From the NCBI RefSeq assembly GCF_018619435.1, contig NZ_JAHFZF010000010.1:62001-126000 (forward strand): a DNA stretch of 64,000 bases, in the 5' to 3' direction. The notes below the pieces were generated by a model. It saw only the letters and a list, made by a program, of their open reading frames with translations. It did no database searches and was not told the DNA's origin. The translations under genes and the position numbers were made by a program. The DNA is from Rhodoferax sp. U11-2br. GTDB taxonomy: Bacteria > Pseudomonadota > Gammaproteobacteria > Burkholderiales > Burkholderiaceae_C. Positions 54,033 to 64,000 of this stretch are shown here, in pieces (within the stretch, counting starts at the first letter, position 1; each line of letters opens with the position of its first letter).

Positions 54033-54944
54033 CTAACTCCAGGCGTCCATCAAGGCGCCGCCCTGTTCGATCAGAAACTCCTTGAAGGAGCGGGCTGCCG
54101 GGGACAGTTTTTTGTGGCGCAGATGCGTCACATACCAGTGGTTGATCTGCGGCAGGCCCTGCACATCGAGCAGGGCGATGTGGCCGCTGGCGAGTTCGTG
54201 GCGAATCGTGCGCATCGACAAAAAGCTCAGGCCCATGCCCGCCATCACCGCCTGTTTGATGGTTTCGTTGCTGGGCAGGCCCATGAAGATTTTGAGTGGT
54301 GTGTTGTGTTCTTCAAACAGCCGCTCCATCGCTGCGCGGGTGCCTGAGCCATCTTCACGCACCACAAAGCTGTACTCGGCCAGGTCGTTGAAGCTCAGGT
54401 TCTTGCGGCGCGACAGCGGGTGCTCCGGTGGCGCCACCACCCCCAGCGGGTTGGTGGCAAACGGGATCGCCTCGCAGTCGATGTGGCTCGGTGCACGGCC
54501 CATCACCACCAGGTCGGCCTCGCTGCGCGACAACATGCCCAGGATGTTTTCGCGGTTGTCAATGTTGAGCTGCACGTCAATGCCTGGGTGCAGCCGGTTA
54601 AAACGCACCAGCAGCATCGGGATGAAGTATTTGGAGGTGCTCACCACCGCCAGGTCGAGCCGGCCCTTTTTCAGGCCCACATGCTCGGCCATCAGCGCTT
54701 CCAGATCCTTGAACTGGCTCATGGCGTTGGTGGCATAGGTCAGAAACGCCTCACCGGCCGCGGTGAGTTGGATGTTGCGGCCCTGCGGCTCCACCAGCGC
54801 CAGGCCAAACGCGTCTTCAAGCTGGCGGATCTGCATGGAGACGGCGGGCTGGGTCACAAACAGGCGTTCGGCCGCCTTGGACACCGATCGCTGGCGCGCC
54901 ACCTCCATGAACGTCTGGATTTGTTTGAAGGTGTAGGGGCGCAT
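54033..54944 (-). CDS. cbbR: LysR-type regulator CbbR
   Basis: 303 residues from the ATG at 54944 (MRPYTFKQIQTFMEV). The N-terminal winged helix-turn-helix is RSVSKAAERLFVTQPAVSMQ, followed by the two-lobed effector domain. It is divergent from the cbbY-to-pgk cluster, the standard position of CbbR, which activates Calvin-cycle genes in response to metabolites such as RuBP or NADPH. No second CbbR is seen near cbbM, so this protein may control both blocks. Confidence 0.93.
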   Translation of the reverse strand: MRPYTFKQIQTFMEVARQRSVSKAAERLFVTQPAVSMQIRQLEDAFGLALVEPQGRNIQLTAAGEAFLTYATNAMSQFKDLEALMAEHVGLKKGRLDLAVVSTSKYFIPMLLVRFNRLHPGIDVQLNIDNRENILGMLSRSEADLVVMGRAPSHIDCEAIPFATNPLGVVAPPEHPLSRRKNLSFNDLAEYSFVVREDGSGTRAAMERLFEEHNTPLKIFMGLPSNETIKQAVMAGMGLSFLSMRTIRHELASGHIALLDVQGLPQINHWYVTHLRHKKLSPAARSFKEFLIEQGGALMDAWS

Positions 54945-55082
54945 CACGGACTCCGTTTGTCTCATCAGTCGTTGCTGATGATTTTTCAATAAAACGTGAT
55001 TAGAGTTTATGAGTCAAGGCGATTAAAGTAAATGCTCACGGCACGGTATTCGGCTGTAAACCCTTGGAAAAAGGACATTCCC
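54945..55082. promoter_or_regulatory. cbbR-cbbY intergenic regulatory region
   Basis: Contains the perfect dyad TCATCAG-TCGTTG-CTGATGA (54962-54981) and an AT-rich stretch (TTTTCAATAAAACGTGATTAGAG) next to it, the usual layout for LysR-type sites. An AAGGA lies eight bases before the cbbY ATG. It probably carries both promoters. Confidence 0.6.
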
Positions 55083-55811
55083 ATGGTCACTGGCTCACTC
55101 AAGGCACTGATTTTTGATGTGGACGGCACACTGGCTGACACCGAGAGTGTGCACATGGCCGCGTTCAACCATGCGTTTGCCGAGATGGGCATGGACTGGG
55201 TCTGGACCGAGGCCATGTACATTGAGCTGCTGGAGATTTCGGGCGGCAAAGAGCGCATCCTGCACTACTGGCGCCAGGTCAACCCCGACATCAAAGAGAT
55301 GGATGCCCACGCGCTGCAAGACCGCATCAACCACATCCACGAGATCAAGACCGCCGCCTACGAAAATACCATCAACACGGGGGTGGTGAAGTTGCGCCCC
55401 GGCGTGCTGGAGCTGATGGACCAGGCGCTGGCTGCCGGTCTGCAACTGGCGATTGCCACCACCACCTCGCCGGTCAACATCGCGGCCCTGTTGCGCCGTG
55501 CTGTGGGTGACAACTGGCGCCAACATTTCAGCGCCATTGGCGACGCCTCCACCGCCCCACTCAAAAAACCGCACCCGCAGGTGTATCTGCAGATGCTCGA
55601 CGCCCTGCAGCTGCCCGCCAGCCAGTGCCTGGCTTTTGAGGATTCTGCCAACGGCCTGCGTGCCGCCACGGCTGCCGGTCTGGCCACCGTGATCACCCCC
55701 AACCCGTTCACCGCGCACCACAATTTTGAGGGGGCGCTGCGGGTGGTGCCGGACTTGAGTCAGGTCACGTTGGGGCAGTTGGTCGGCTGGCAGAATGACC
55801 AGACGGTCTGA
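55083..55811 (+). CDS. cbbY: CbbY-type HAD phosphatase
   Basis: 242 residues from the ATG at 55083 with AAGGA upstream. HAD motif I is IFDVDGTLADTESVH, motif II near TTTSPVN, motif III/IV KKPHPQVYL and FEDSANGLRAA. CbbY removes xylulose-1,5-bisphosphate, a misfire inhibitor of RuBisCO. It heads the cbb cluster, so it is likely co-regulated by CbbR. Confidence 0.93.
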   Translation: MVTGSLKALIFDVDGTLADTESVHMAAFNHAFAEMGMDWVWTEAMYIELLEISGGKERILHYWRQVNPDIKEMDAHALQDRINHIHEIKTAAYENTINTGVVKLRPGVLELMDQALAAGLQLAIATTTSPVNIAALLRRAVGDNWRQHFSAIGDASTAPLKKPHPQVYLQMLDALQLPASQCLAFEDSANGLRAATAAGLATVITPNPFTAHHNFEGALRVVPDLSQVTLGQLVGWQNDQTV

Positions 55812-55854
55812 CAACAGTCCGCATCCTCTTTTTTAACTTCCCGAAAGCCTGTTC

Positions 55855-56553
55855 ATGAGCTCCAGCCCCATTCTGCGTTTGGCACCGTCCATCCTGTCCG
55901 CCGATTTTTCCCGCTTGGGGGAAGAGGTTCGTGCCATCGAGGCCGCAGGCTGCGACCTGGTGCACTTTGACGTGATGGACAACCACTATGTGCCCAACCT
56001 GACGATTGGCCCGCTGGTGTGTGAAGCGATTCGCCCGCATGTGAGCATCCCGATCGACGTGCACCTGATGGTTGAGCCGGTCGATGCGATCATCCCGCTG
56101 TTTGCCAAGGCCGGTGCCAACATCATCACCTTCCACCCCGAAGCCTCCAAACACGTGGACCGCAGTCTGTCGATGATCCGCGAGCTGGGCTGCAAGGCCG
56201 GTCTGGTACTCAACCCGGCGACACCGCTGAGTGTGCTCGACTACGTCATGGACAAGCTCGACATGGTGCTGCTCATGAGTGTCAACCCTGGTTTTGGCGG
56301 CCAGAAATTCATCCCCAGCACGCTGGACAAACTGCGCCTGGTGCGCGCCCGCATCGACGCCCATGTGGCAGCCGGTGGCCAGCCGATCTGGCTTGAGGTG
56401 GATGGCGGCGTCAAGACCGACAACATCCGTGACATTGCCCAAGCCGGGGCCGACACCTTTGTGGCCGGTAGTGCCGTATTTGGCGCCCCCGATGCCGACG
56501 GCGGCTACAAAACGGTCATGCAGTCCTTGCGGTCTGCAGCCCTTTCTGCATAA
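55855..56553 (+). CDS. rpe: Ribulose-phosphate 3-epimerase
   Basis: 232 residues. TIM barrel with [37 protein letters not shown] and [10 protein letters not shown]. Metal and acid residues are in these blocks. It interconverts Ru5P and Xu5P in the Calvin and pentose phosphate pathways (cbbE). It lies 43 bases after cbbY. Confidence 0.96.
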   Translation: MSSSPILRLAPSILSADFSRLGEEVRAIEAAGCDLVHFDVMDNHYVPNLTIGPLVCEAIRPHVSIPIDVHLMVEPVDAIIPLFAKAGANIITFHPEASKHVDRSLSMIRELGCKAGLVLNPATPLSVLDYVMDKLDMVLLMSVNPGFGGQKFIPSTLDKLRLVRARIDAHVAAGGQPIWLEVDGGVKTDNIRDIAQAGADTFVAGSAVFGAPDADGGYKTVMQSLRSAALSA

Positions 56554-56594
56554 GCCTCTGGCACTACAAAATTTAAACAATCGGGAGTTTCGCC

Positions 56595-57701
56595 ATGCCT
56601 ATGACCCTTCGTTCCAACCGTTCGACTTTGACGCAATTCCTGATCGAGGAGCGCCGTCGTTTTCCCAGTGCCAGCGGTGATTTCAATTCGCTGATTCTGG
56701 ATGTGTCCCTGGCCTGCAAAGGCATCGCCAAGGCCGTCGCTTTTGGCGAACTGGCCGGTGTCATGGGCAACCATGCGGCCGACGAGGGTGGTTCCGTCAA
56801 TGTGCAGGGTGAAACCCAGAAAAAGCTCGATGTTTTGTCCAACGAGGTTTTCATGCAGCGCACCGAATGGTCGGGCAGCCTGGCGGGCATGGCCTCAGAG
56901 GAGATGGACGCGCCCTACCAGATCCCCAAGCAGTACCCGCGTGGCAATTACCTGATTGTGTTTGACCCGCTGGACGGCTCCAGCAACATCGACGTGAATG
57001 TGTCGGTGGGCAGCATTTTCAGCATCCTGCGCGCGCCGCAAGAGGTCATCGACTCGGGCCGCGACGTGCTGGAGGCCGATTTCCTCCAGCCTGGTTGCAA
57101 ACAGGTGGCCGCAGGGTACGCGCTGTATGGGCCCACCACCATGCTGGTGCTGACCGTGGGGGACGGTGTCAACGGCTTCACGCTGGATCCCAACATTGGT
57201 GAGTTCATGCTGACCCACCCCAAGCTGCGTATCCCTGAGGACACCCAGGAATTTGCCATCAACGCGTCCAACGCGCGTTTCTGGGAGGTGCCGGTCAAGC
57301 GGTATGTGGACGAGTGTCTGGCGGGCAAAACGGGCGTGCGTGGCAAAGACTTCAACATGCGCTGGATCGCCTCGATGGTGGCCGAGGCGCATCGCATCCT
57401 GATGCGTGGGGGGGTGTTCATGTACCCGCGTGACACCAAGGACCTCAGCAAACCCGGGCGCCTGCGCCTGCTGTACGAGGCCAACCCGATGGGCATGATC
57501 ATGGAGCAGGCCGGTGGCCGCGCCTCCACTGGCGAGAAACCGATGCTGCAGGTGAAGCCCACCAGCCTGCACCAGCGCATCGGCTTTGTGTTTGGCTCCA
57601 AGAACGAGGTCGAGCGCATCGAGCGTTACCACCACGAACCCACAGCCAAGGCCGAGCTGACCAACCCCCTGTTTGCCGAACGCAGCCTGTTTCGAGACTG
57701 A
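56595..57701 (+). CDS. fbp: Fructose-1,6-bisphosphatase class I
   Basis: 368 residues with [20 protein letters not shown], the metal and phosphate-binding core, and [12 protein letters not shown] and [11 protein letters not shown]. It acts in RuBP regeneration (cbbF). It lies 41 bases after rpe; a repeat and prkB follow. Some betaproteobacterial enzymes also act on sedoheptulose bisphosphate, which is possible here since no separate enzyme is seen. Confidence 0.95.
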   Translation: MPMTLRSNRSTLTQFLIEERRRFPSASGDFNSLILDVSLACKGIAKAVAFGELAGVMGNHAADEGGSVNVQGETQKKLDVLSNEVFMQRTEWSGSLAGMASEEMDAPYQIPKQYPRGNYLIVFDPLDGSSNIDVNVSVGSIFSILRAPQEVIDSGRDVLEADFLQPGCKQVAAGYALYGPTTMLVLTVGDGVNGFTLDPNIGEFMLTHPKLRIPEDTQEFAINASNARFWEVPVKRYVDECLAGKTGVRGKDFNMRWIASMVAEAHRILMRGGVFMYPRDTKDLSKPGRLRLLYEANPMGMIMEQAGGRASTGEKPMLQVKPTSLHQRIGFVFGSKNEVERIERYHHEPTAKAELTNPLFAERSLFRD

Positions 57702-57725
57702 TCGGGGGCGGCTTACTTCAAATTA

Positions 57726-57765
57726 AATAGCTGCTGGCCCAGCATTGATGAGGGCTAGATGGCTA
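57726..57765. repeat. Diverged palindromic repeat between fbp and prkB
   Basis: AATAGCTGCTGGCCCAGCATTGATGAGGGCTAGATGGCTA keeps TAGCTG and AGGGCTAG. The centre is longer and unpaired. It lies in the 100-base gap before prkB. Confidence 0.55.
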
Positions 57766-57801
57766 AATCACCGAATTTATTATCCTCAGGAGACGTTTGC
57801 C

Positions 57802-58677
57802 ATGTCCATTTGCCACCCCATCATTGCCATCACCGGCTCCAGCGGTGCGGGCACCACCTCGGTGACCCGCACCTTCGACAACATCTTTCGCCGCGAAAAG
57901 GTCAAGGCCGCCGTGATCGAAGGCGACAGCTTTCACCGCTACGACCGCAAGGAGATGAAGCAAAAAGCCGCCGAGGCCGAAGCCGCCGGCAACAAACACT
58001 TCAGCCACTTCGGCCCAGAGAACAACCTGTTCGCCGAACTTGAATCGCTGTTTGCCAACTACGCCGCCAGCGGCACCGGCAAACGCCGCAAGTACCTGCA
58101 CGACCCCGAAGAAGCCGCACCCTACCACCAAGAACCAGGCACTTTCACACCCTGGGAAGACGTGCCCCCCGACACCGATCTGCTGTTCTACGAGGGCTTG
58201 CATGGCGCCGTGGTCACCGACACGGTGGACATCGCCAAACACCCCGACCTGCTGGTGGGTGTGGTGCCCGTCATCAATCTGGAATGGATCCAGAAGCTCT
58301 ACCGTGACAAGAAAATGCGCGGCTACAGCACCGAGGCCGTCACCGACACCATCCTGCGCCGTATGCCCGACTACGTGCACTACATCTGCCCGCAGTTCGA
58401 GCACACCCATGTCAACTTCCAGCGGGTACCGATGGTCGACACCAGCAACCCCTTTATTGCGCGCGATATTCCCAGCCCTGACGAGAGCATGGTGGTGATC
58501 CGTTTTGCCAACCCCAAGGGCATCGACTTCCCCTACCTGCGCAGCATGATCGACGGCAGTTTCATGAGCCGCGCCAACACCATCGTGGTGCCCGGAGGCA
58601 AGATGGAACTGGCCATGCAGATGATCTTCACCCCCTTCGTCTGGCGCATGCTGGAGCGAAAGAAGAAAGCCGCTTGA
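57802..58677 (+). CDS. prkB: Phosphoribulokinase, class I
   Basis: 291 residues from the ATG at 57802 with AGGAGA upstream. The P-loop is GSSGAGTTS (12-20), followed by [13 protein letters not shown] with the catalytic acidic residue and basic substrate pocket. Makes RuBP from Ru5P (cbbP). It is the key Calvin-cycle gene next to RuBisCO. The class I bacterial length and motif order fit. Confidence 0.96.
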   Translation: MSICHPIIAITGSSGAGTTSVTRTFDNIFRREKVKAAVIEGDSFHRYDRKEMKQKAAEAEAAGNKHFSHFGPENNLFAELESLFANYAASGTGKRRKYLHDPEEAAPYHQEPGTFTPWEDVPPDTDLLFYEGLHGAVVTDTVDIAKHPDLLVGVVPVINLEWIQKLYRDKKMRGYSTEAVTDTILRRMPDYVHYICPQFEHTHVNFQRVPMVDTSNPFIARDIPSPDESMVVIRFANPKGIDFPYLRSMIDGSFMSRANTIVVPGGKMELAMQMIFTPFVWRMLERKKKAA

Positions 58678-58846
58678 TCCCCAATGCCTGGCTGCGCCTG
58701 CCGCGCCGGTCTGCGGCCCAGAGTCCGCCGGTACCGGTCCGCGTTGGCGCGCCGGGCAGCGGCCACTTGCGCTGCCAGACATTTGGACATTTGATTGGCC
58801 GCTCGCAAAAATGTCAAAATCTACCCCTCAGTTTTTTGGAAACACC

Positions 58847-60916
<2,070 letters not shown>

Positions 60917-60925
60917 GGCTTGACC

Positions 60926-61597
60926 ATGGCTGGTTTTGATCTGGTCATGTTTGACCTGGATGGCACCTTGGTGGAGACCGCGCCCGAGATTCTGGACGCG
61001 GTCAACGACGCCTTGCGGCGTTTCGGCCTGCCCGAGGTCAGCCAGCAGCAGGTGGACGACTGGATCGGTCACGGCACGCTGGAACTGCTGGTGAAGGCGC
61101 TGGCGCAGGTCACAGGTGTTGAGGCCGCCGTGGTGCGCAGCAGTGCGCTGCTGGGGCAGATCCTGCCGGTCTACAACTTGGCCTACAACGCGCGTTGCGG
61201 CACCCGCAGCCACCTGTACCCGCAGGTGCTGGAAACCCTGGTGGCCCTGCGTGAGCGGGGCGTCAAGCTGGCCGTGGTCACCAACAAGGAAGGCCGCTAC
61301 ACCCAGGTGGTGCTGGACGTGCATGGTCTCACCAGCCTGTTTGACCTGGTCATCAGCGGTGACACCTTCCCCACCAAAAAGCCCGACCCGGCCGGGGTGG
61401 CCCATGCCTTGGCCCAGTTTGGCGTGGCACCTGGGCGCGCCCTGTTTGTGGGCGACTCCAGCATCGACGCCGCCACCGCCCGCGCGGCGCAGGTGCCGGT
61501 GTGGCTGTTGCCCTATGGTTACAACATGGGGCAAAACGTGCAAAGTTGTGCGCCAGACCGTGTGATTGCCGACATCTCGGTGCTATTGGATGCATAG
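60926..61597 (+). CDS. gph: Phosphoglycolate phosphatase
   Basis: 223 residues from the ATG at 60926. HAD motif I is LVMFDLDGTLVETAPEI; TNKEG and KKPDPAGV are later motifs; GDSSIDAATARAA ends the active site. It hydrolyses 2-phosphoglycolate made by the RuBisCO oxygenase reaction (cbbZ). It is nine bases after tkt. Confidence 0.95.
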   Translation: MAGFDLVMFDLDGTLVETAPEILDAVNDALRRFGLPEVSQQQVDDWIGHGTLELLVKALAQVTGVEAAVVRSSALLGQILPVYNLAYNARCGTRSHLYPQVLETLVALRERGVKLAVVTNKEGRYTQVVLDVHGLTSLFDLVISGDTFPTKKPDPAGVAHALAQFGVAPGRALFVGDSSIDAATARAAQVPVWLLPYGYNMGQNVQSCAPDRVIADISVLLDA

Positions 61598-61630
61598 CTG
61601 CTAGCCCTTTTGAATAAAGGGATTTTAGCC
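61594..61630. repeat. Diverged palindromic repeat at the gph stop
   Basis: CATAGCTGCTAGCCCTTTTGAATAAAGGGATTTTAGCC. The gph stop (TAG) is within TAGCTG. The CCCTTT/AAAGGG arms pair; the tail differs. Confidence 0.65.
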
Positions 61631-61803
61631 CATATGACCCTGCATCCAGAGGGTGTTGCCACGCCCCCCTGGATGGTAGGGGTGCGCATGTTACGGCCTT
61701 GTTATTTTGTTGGGCGAGTCGCGCGACAATCAGTAAGATGACGCGAGCACATCACGCCGTAGACAGGGCGTATGTCATCCTATTTTTTCAAGGAGCCTAG
61801 AGT

Positions 61804-62997
61804 ATGAAAGTTGTACGTTTTGCCGATGTGATTTCCAGTGGCGCTGCCAAGGGTAAACGTGTGTTTATCCGTGCCGATTTGAACGTGCCGCAGGACGATG
61901 CCGGCAACATCACCGAAGACACCCGCATCCGCGCCAGCGTGCCGTGTATCCAGATGGCGCTCGACGCTGGTGCCGCCGTGATGGTCACCAGCCACCTGGG
62001 CCGTCCGACCGAAGGTGAATTCAAACCCGAAGATTCCCTCGCACCTGTGGCCAAGCGCCTGGGTGAACTGATGGGCCGCGAGATTCCTGTGATCGCCAAC
62101 TGGGTCGACGGCGTGGACGTCAAACCCGGCCAACTGGTGATGCTGGAAAACTGCCGCATCAACAAGGGCGAGAAGAAAAACAACGAAGAGTTGGCCAAAA
62201 AAATGGCTGCCCTGTGCGACGTGTTTGTGCACGATGCCTTTGGCACCGCCCACCGTGCCGAAGGCACCACCTACGGCATCGCCCAGTTTGCACCGATCGC
62301 CTGCGCAGGCCCCTTGTTGTCGGCTGAAATCGACGCCATCAACCTGGCCCTGGCCAACCCGAAACGCCCGCTGGTGGCGATTGTGGCGGGCTCCAAGGTC
62401 TCGACCAAACTCAGTATTCTGCAAGCTTTGGCCAAGAATGTGGACAACCTGATTGTGGGCGGCGGCATTGCCAACACCTTCATGCTGGCCGCTGGCATGA
62501 AGATTGGCAAGAGCCTGGCCGAACCCAGCCTGGTGGGTGAAGCCACTGCCGTGATCGCTGCCATGAAGGCGCGCGGTGCCGACGTGCCGATCCCGACCGA
62601 CGTGGTCTGCGCCAAGAGTTTTGCCGCTGACGCCGTGGCCACCGTCAAGGCCGCCACCGACGTGGCTGATGACGACATGATCCTGGACATCGGCCCGGTC
62701 ACCGCCGCCAAGCTGGCTGCACAACTCAAGGCTGCTGGCACCATCGTCTGGAACGGCCCGGTGGGTGTGTTCGAGTTCCCCGCGTTTGAGAACGGCACCA
62801 AAACCATTGCCATGGCGATTGCTGAATCGGCCGCCTTCTCGCTGGCTGGTGGTGGCGACACTCTGGCTGCGATTGCCAAATACGGCATTGAAAAAGACAT
62901 CGGCTACATCTCCACCGGCGGTGGCGCCTTCCTCGAAGTGTTGGAAGGCAAAACCCTGCCCGCGTTCGAGATCCTGCAAAAACGCGCTGAGGGTTAA
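61804..62997 (+). CDS. pgk: Phosphoglycerate kinase
   Basis: 397 residues. [31 protein letters not shown] and the C-terminal [14 protein letters not shown] [13 protein letters not shown] form the two lobes. It phosphorylates 3-PGA in the Calvin cycle and glycolysis (cbbK). AAGGAG precedes the ATG by eight bases. A 206-base gap with a repeat separates it from gph, so it may have its own promoter. A strong terminator follows. Confidence 0.96.
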   Translation: MKVVRFADVISSGAAKGKRVFIRADLNVPQDDAGNITEDTRIRASVPCIQMALDAGAAVMVTSHLGRPTEGEFKPEDSLAPVAKRLGELMGREIPVIANWVDGVDVKPGQLVMLENCRINKGEKKNNEELAKKMAALCDVFVHDAFGTAHRAEGTTYGIAQFAPIACAGPLLSAEIDAINLALANPKRPLVAIVAGSKVSTKLSILQALAKNVDNLIVGGGIANTFMLAAGMKIGKSLAEPSLVGEATAVIAAMKARGADVPIPTDVVCAKSFAADAVATVKAATDVADDDMILDIGPVTAAKLAAQLKAAGTIVWNGPVGVFEFPAFENGTKTIAMAIAESAAFSLAGGGDTLAAIAKYGIEKDIGYISTGGGAFLEVLEGKTLPAFEILQKRAEG

Positions 62998-63027
62998 GAC
63001 CTGCACCCAGCTGCGCTGGGTTGTCTG

Positions 63028-63054
63028 AAAAAAAGGGCCGCAAGGCCCTTTTTT
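63028..63054 (+). terminator. Rho-independent terminator after pgk
   Basis: AAAAGGGCC-GCAA-GGCCCTTTT with a T run, about 30 bases past the stop codon. A smaller CCCAGCTGCGCTGGG hairpin lies just before it. Confidence 0.88.
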
Positions 63055-63377
63055 GTTTTCAGAATGAAATGGGTCTCTGGCCCTTATGGTATCAGGGCGG
63101 AGTGCTCCCTTTTTTGATGGGAAGGGCGGGCGCATGCCGCTGGCGGGTCGTGGTCCCCAAAGCGGGTAGGCCAAGTGCACCGGTCCAGAACCCGGGTGGT
63201 GGCTTCCCAACTGGCGAGAGACCATCACCGAAGCGCGGCTGAGGGCCAGACTGTCTCCATGCCGTCTGTCATTTGTCAATTCCGGTCTGCTGTGACACCC
63301 CTAAACTCCGTCGCGTTGGAGGCCCTGTCGTTGGGGCTCTGGCCCCAGTACCCACAAAAAAAGGCGGATAGCGGATC
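63055..63377. other. Non-coding stretch after pgk
   Basis: About 320 bases with no supported gene. It includes a degenerate palindromic repeat (63070-63105), a small GGAG-TG-CTCC hairpin followed by T6 (63099-63115), and a TGGGG/CCCCA dyad near 63331-63347. A promoter for the next gene is expected but not identifiable. Confidence 0.5.
63070..63105. repeat. Degenerate copy of the palindromic repeat
   Basis: GGGTCTCTGGCCCTTATGGTATCAGGGCGGAGTGC resembles CCTCTAGCCCTTAT-N3-ATAAGGGCT with two or three changes in the right arm and no TAGCTAT tail. Confidence 0.5.
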
Positions 63378-64000
63378 ATGAACCTGAATGGCATAACTCT
63401 GACCGAGTCCGATGGACGGGTGTTTCTGCACCACCAACCTGCAGCGGACCGCCCACCTGTGGATGCGACCATGCTCCACAGCCTGTTGCAGGAGGCCGGG
63501 TTTGGCCAATGCCTGCTCTACAAAGAGGTCATCGCAGCCAGCGCCGTCGATTGCAACACCCTGAAAACACCGTTTGTGGTGCAGGTGGCTGAGCGGCGTG
63601 ATGCCTGTCTGGAGCTGGAGATTGCACCCGACGAGATGGTGGTGCAGGTCAGCCTGAGCCCCCCCCAGGGTGGCAAAGCCATCAGCCTGGAAGACATTCA
63701 CGAGGCGCTCAAGGCGGCGGGGGTGGTGTTTGGCATCAACGAGGCCGCCTTGATCCACGCCTGTCGGGTTGGCCAGATCGCGCATTGGCCGGTGGCCAGT
63801 GGCGAGCCCGCCCAAGACGGCCAGGATGCTGCGTTTGATGCGCTGCTTGACCTGACAGCAGACCGTGCCCCCAAGCTCAACGACAGCGGCCTGATCGACT
63901 ACCGCGAACACAGCGGCATTGTTGTGGTGCGCCCTGGCGAGCCGCTGATGCGGCGCACACCCGCCACCGACGGTGTGCCCGGCCACACCGTCAAGGGCCG
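63378..64000 (+). CDS. FapA/DUF342 family protein, 5' part only
   Basis: The first 207 codons of a longer gene that runs past the window edge. The start MNLNGITLTESDGRVFLHHQ and segments EALKAAGVVFGINEAALI and GEPLMRRTPATDGVPGHTVK match the N-terminal domain of DUF342 (FapA-like), whose members are linked to flagella or polymer-related functions in some bacteria. It starts about 380 bases after pgk. There is no strong ribosome-binding site before the ATG. The rest of the gene is needed for a full assignment. Confidence 0.8.
   Translation, partial: MNLNGITLTESDGRVFLHHQPAADRPPVDATMLHSLLQEAGFGQCLLYKEVIAASAVDCNTLKTPFVVQVAERRDACLELEIAPDEMVVQVSLSPPQGGKAISLEDIHEALKAAGVVFGINEAALIHACRVGQIAHWPVASGEPAQDGQDAAFDALLDLTADRAPKLNDSGLIDYREHSGIVVVRPGEPLMRRTPATDGVPGHTVKG

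Noticed and set aside
61780..63279. 499-codon frame antisense to pgk
   Set aside because: Gly/His-rich antisense shadow of a highly biased gene; no ribosome site or domain. The same applies to long antisense frames over cbbM, hemL, purH, tkt and chpA.

Overview
The window is a high-GC, densely coded chromosomal segment of a Comamonadaceae-type betaproteobacterium. A Rhodoferax-like organism is my best guess. This rests on the Burkholderiales gene order (hemL-rubredoxin-Pil-Chp, algH-ruvX-pyrR-pyrB-pyrX, cbbR//cbbY-E-F-P-T-Z-K), a form II RuBisCO, and a family of short AGCCCTTAT/ATAAGGGCT palindromes with a TAGCTAT tail in many intergenic gaps. No database search was possible, so the genus is inference.

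Layout. 1-5.3 kb holds two unknown membrane proteins, miaB, a small secreted protein, an RhlE-type helicase and a DUF6172-type protein. 5.3-10.0 kb is a leftward TolC / membrane-fusion / two-permease export operon with no ATPase gene. 10.1-15.5 kb holds a zinc-ribbon membrane protein, tRNA-Met(CAU), an enoyl-CoA hydratase, and a tight ubiH-like / dsbC / M61 peptidase operon. 15.6-22.8 kb holds ychF, a YqaA-type membrane protein, dusB-fis, purH, a ~1 kb accessory-looking patch with one unknown gene, and hemL. 23.0-32.6 kb holds a short rubredoxin gene and a pilG-pilH-pilI-pilJ-chpA chemosensory operon that ends in a 1926-residue hybrid kinase. 32.7-38.1 kb holds a photolyase, then algH/yqgE, ruvX, pyrR, pyrB and a catalytically dead pyrC-like gene.

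38.1-62.998 kb is dominated by carbon fixation in two blocks. The leftward block is cbbM (form II RuBisCO), cbbQ and cbbO (RuBisCO activase). The rightward block is cbbY, rpe, fbp, prkB, tkt, gph and pgk, with divergent cbbR. Together they give CO2 fixation, RuBP regeneration, phosphoglycolate disposal and activase repair. Between the blocks lie an M13 peptidase with an extra N-terminal domain, an orphan ParA, an MscS-type channel, a DUF3883 nuclease-like protein, two small unknown genes, and a siaA-B-C-D phosphatase/kinase/partner/diguanylate-cyclase operon led by an unknown 201-residue gene. The window ends inside a FapA/DUF342-type gene.

Most worth a second look: the siaABCD operon with a CBS-type SiaA and its unknown leader gene; the structured inverted-repeat element between cbbM and cbbQ; the purH-hemL accessory patch with its perfect dyad; and the ATPase-less export operon.
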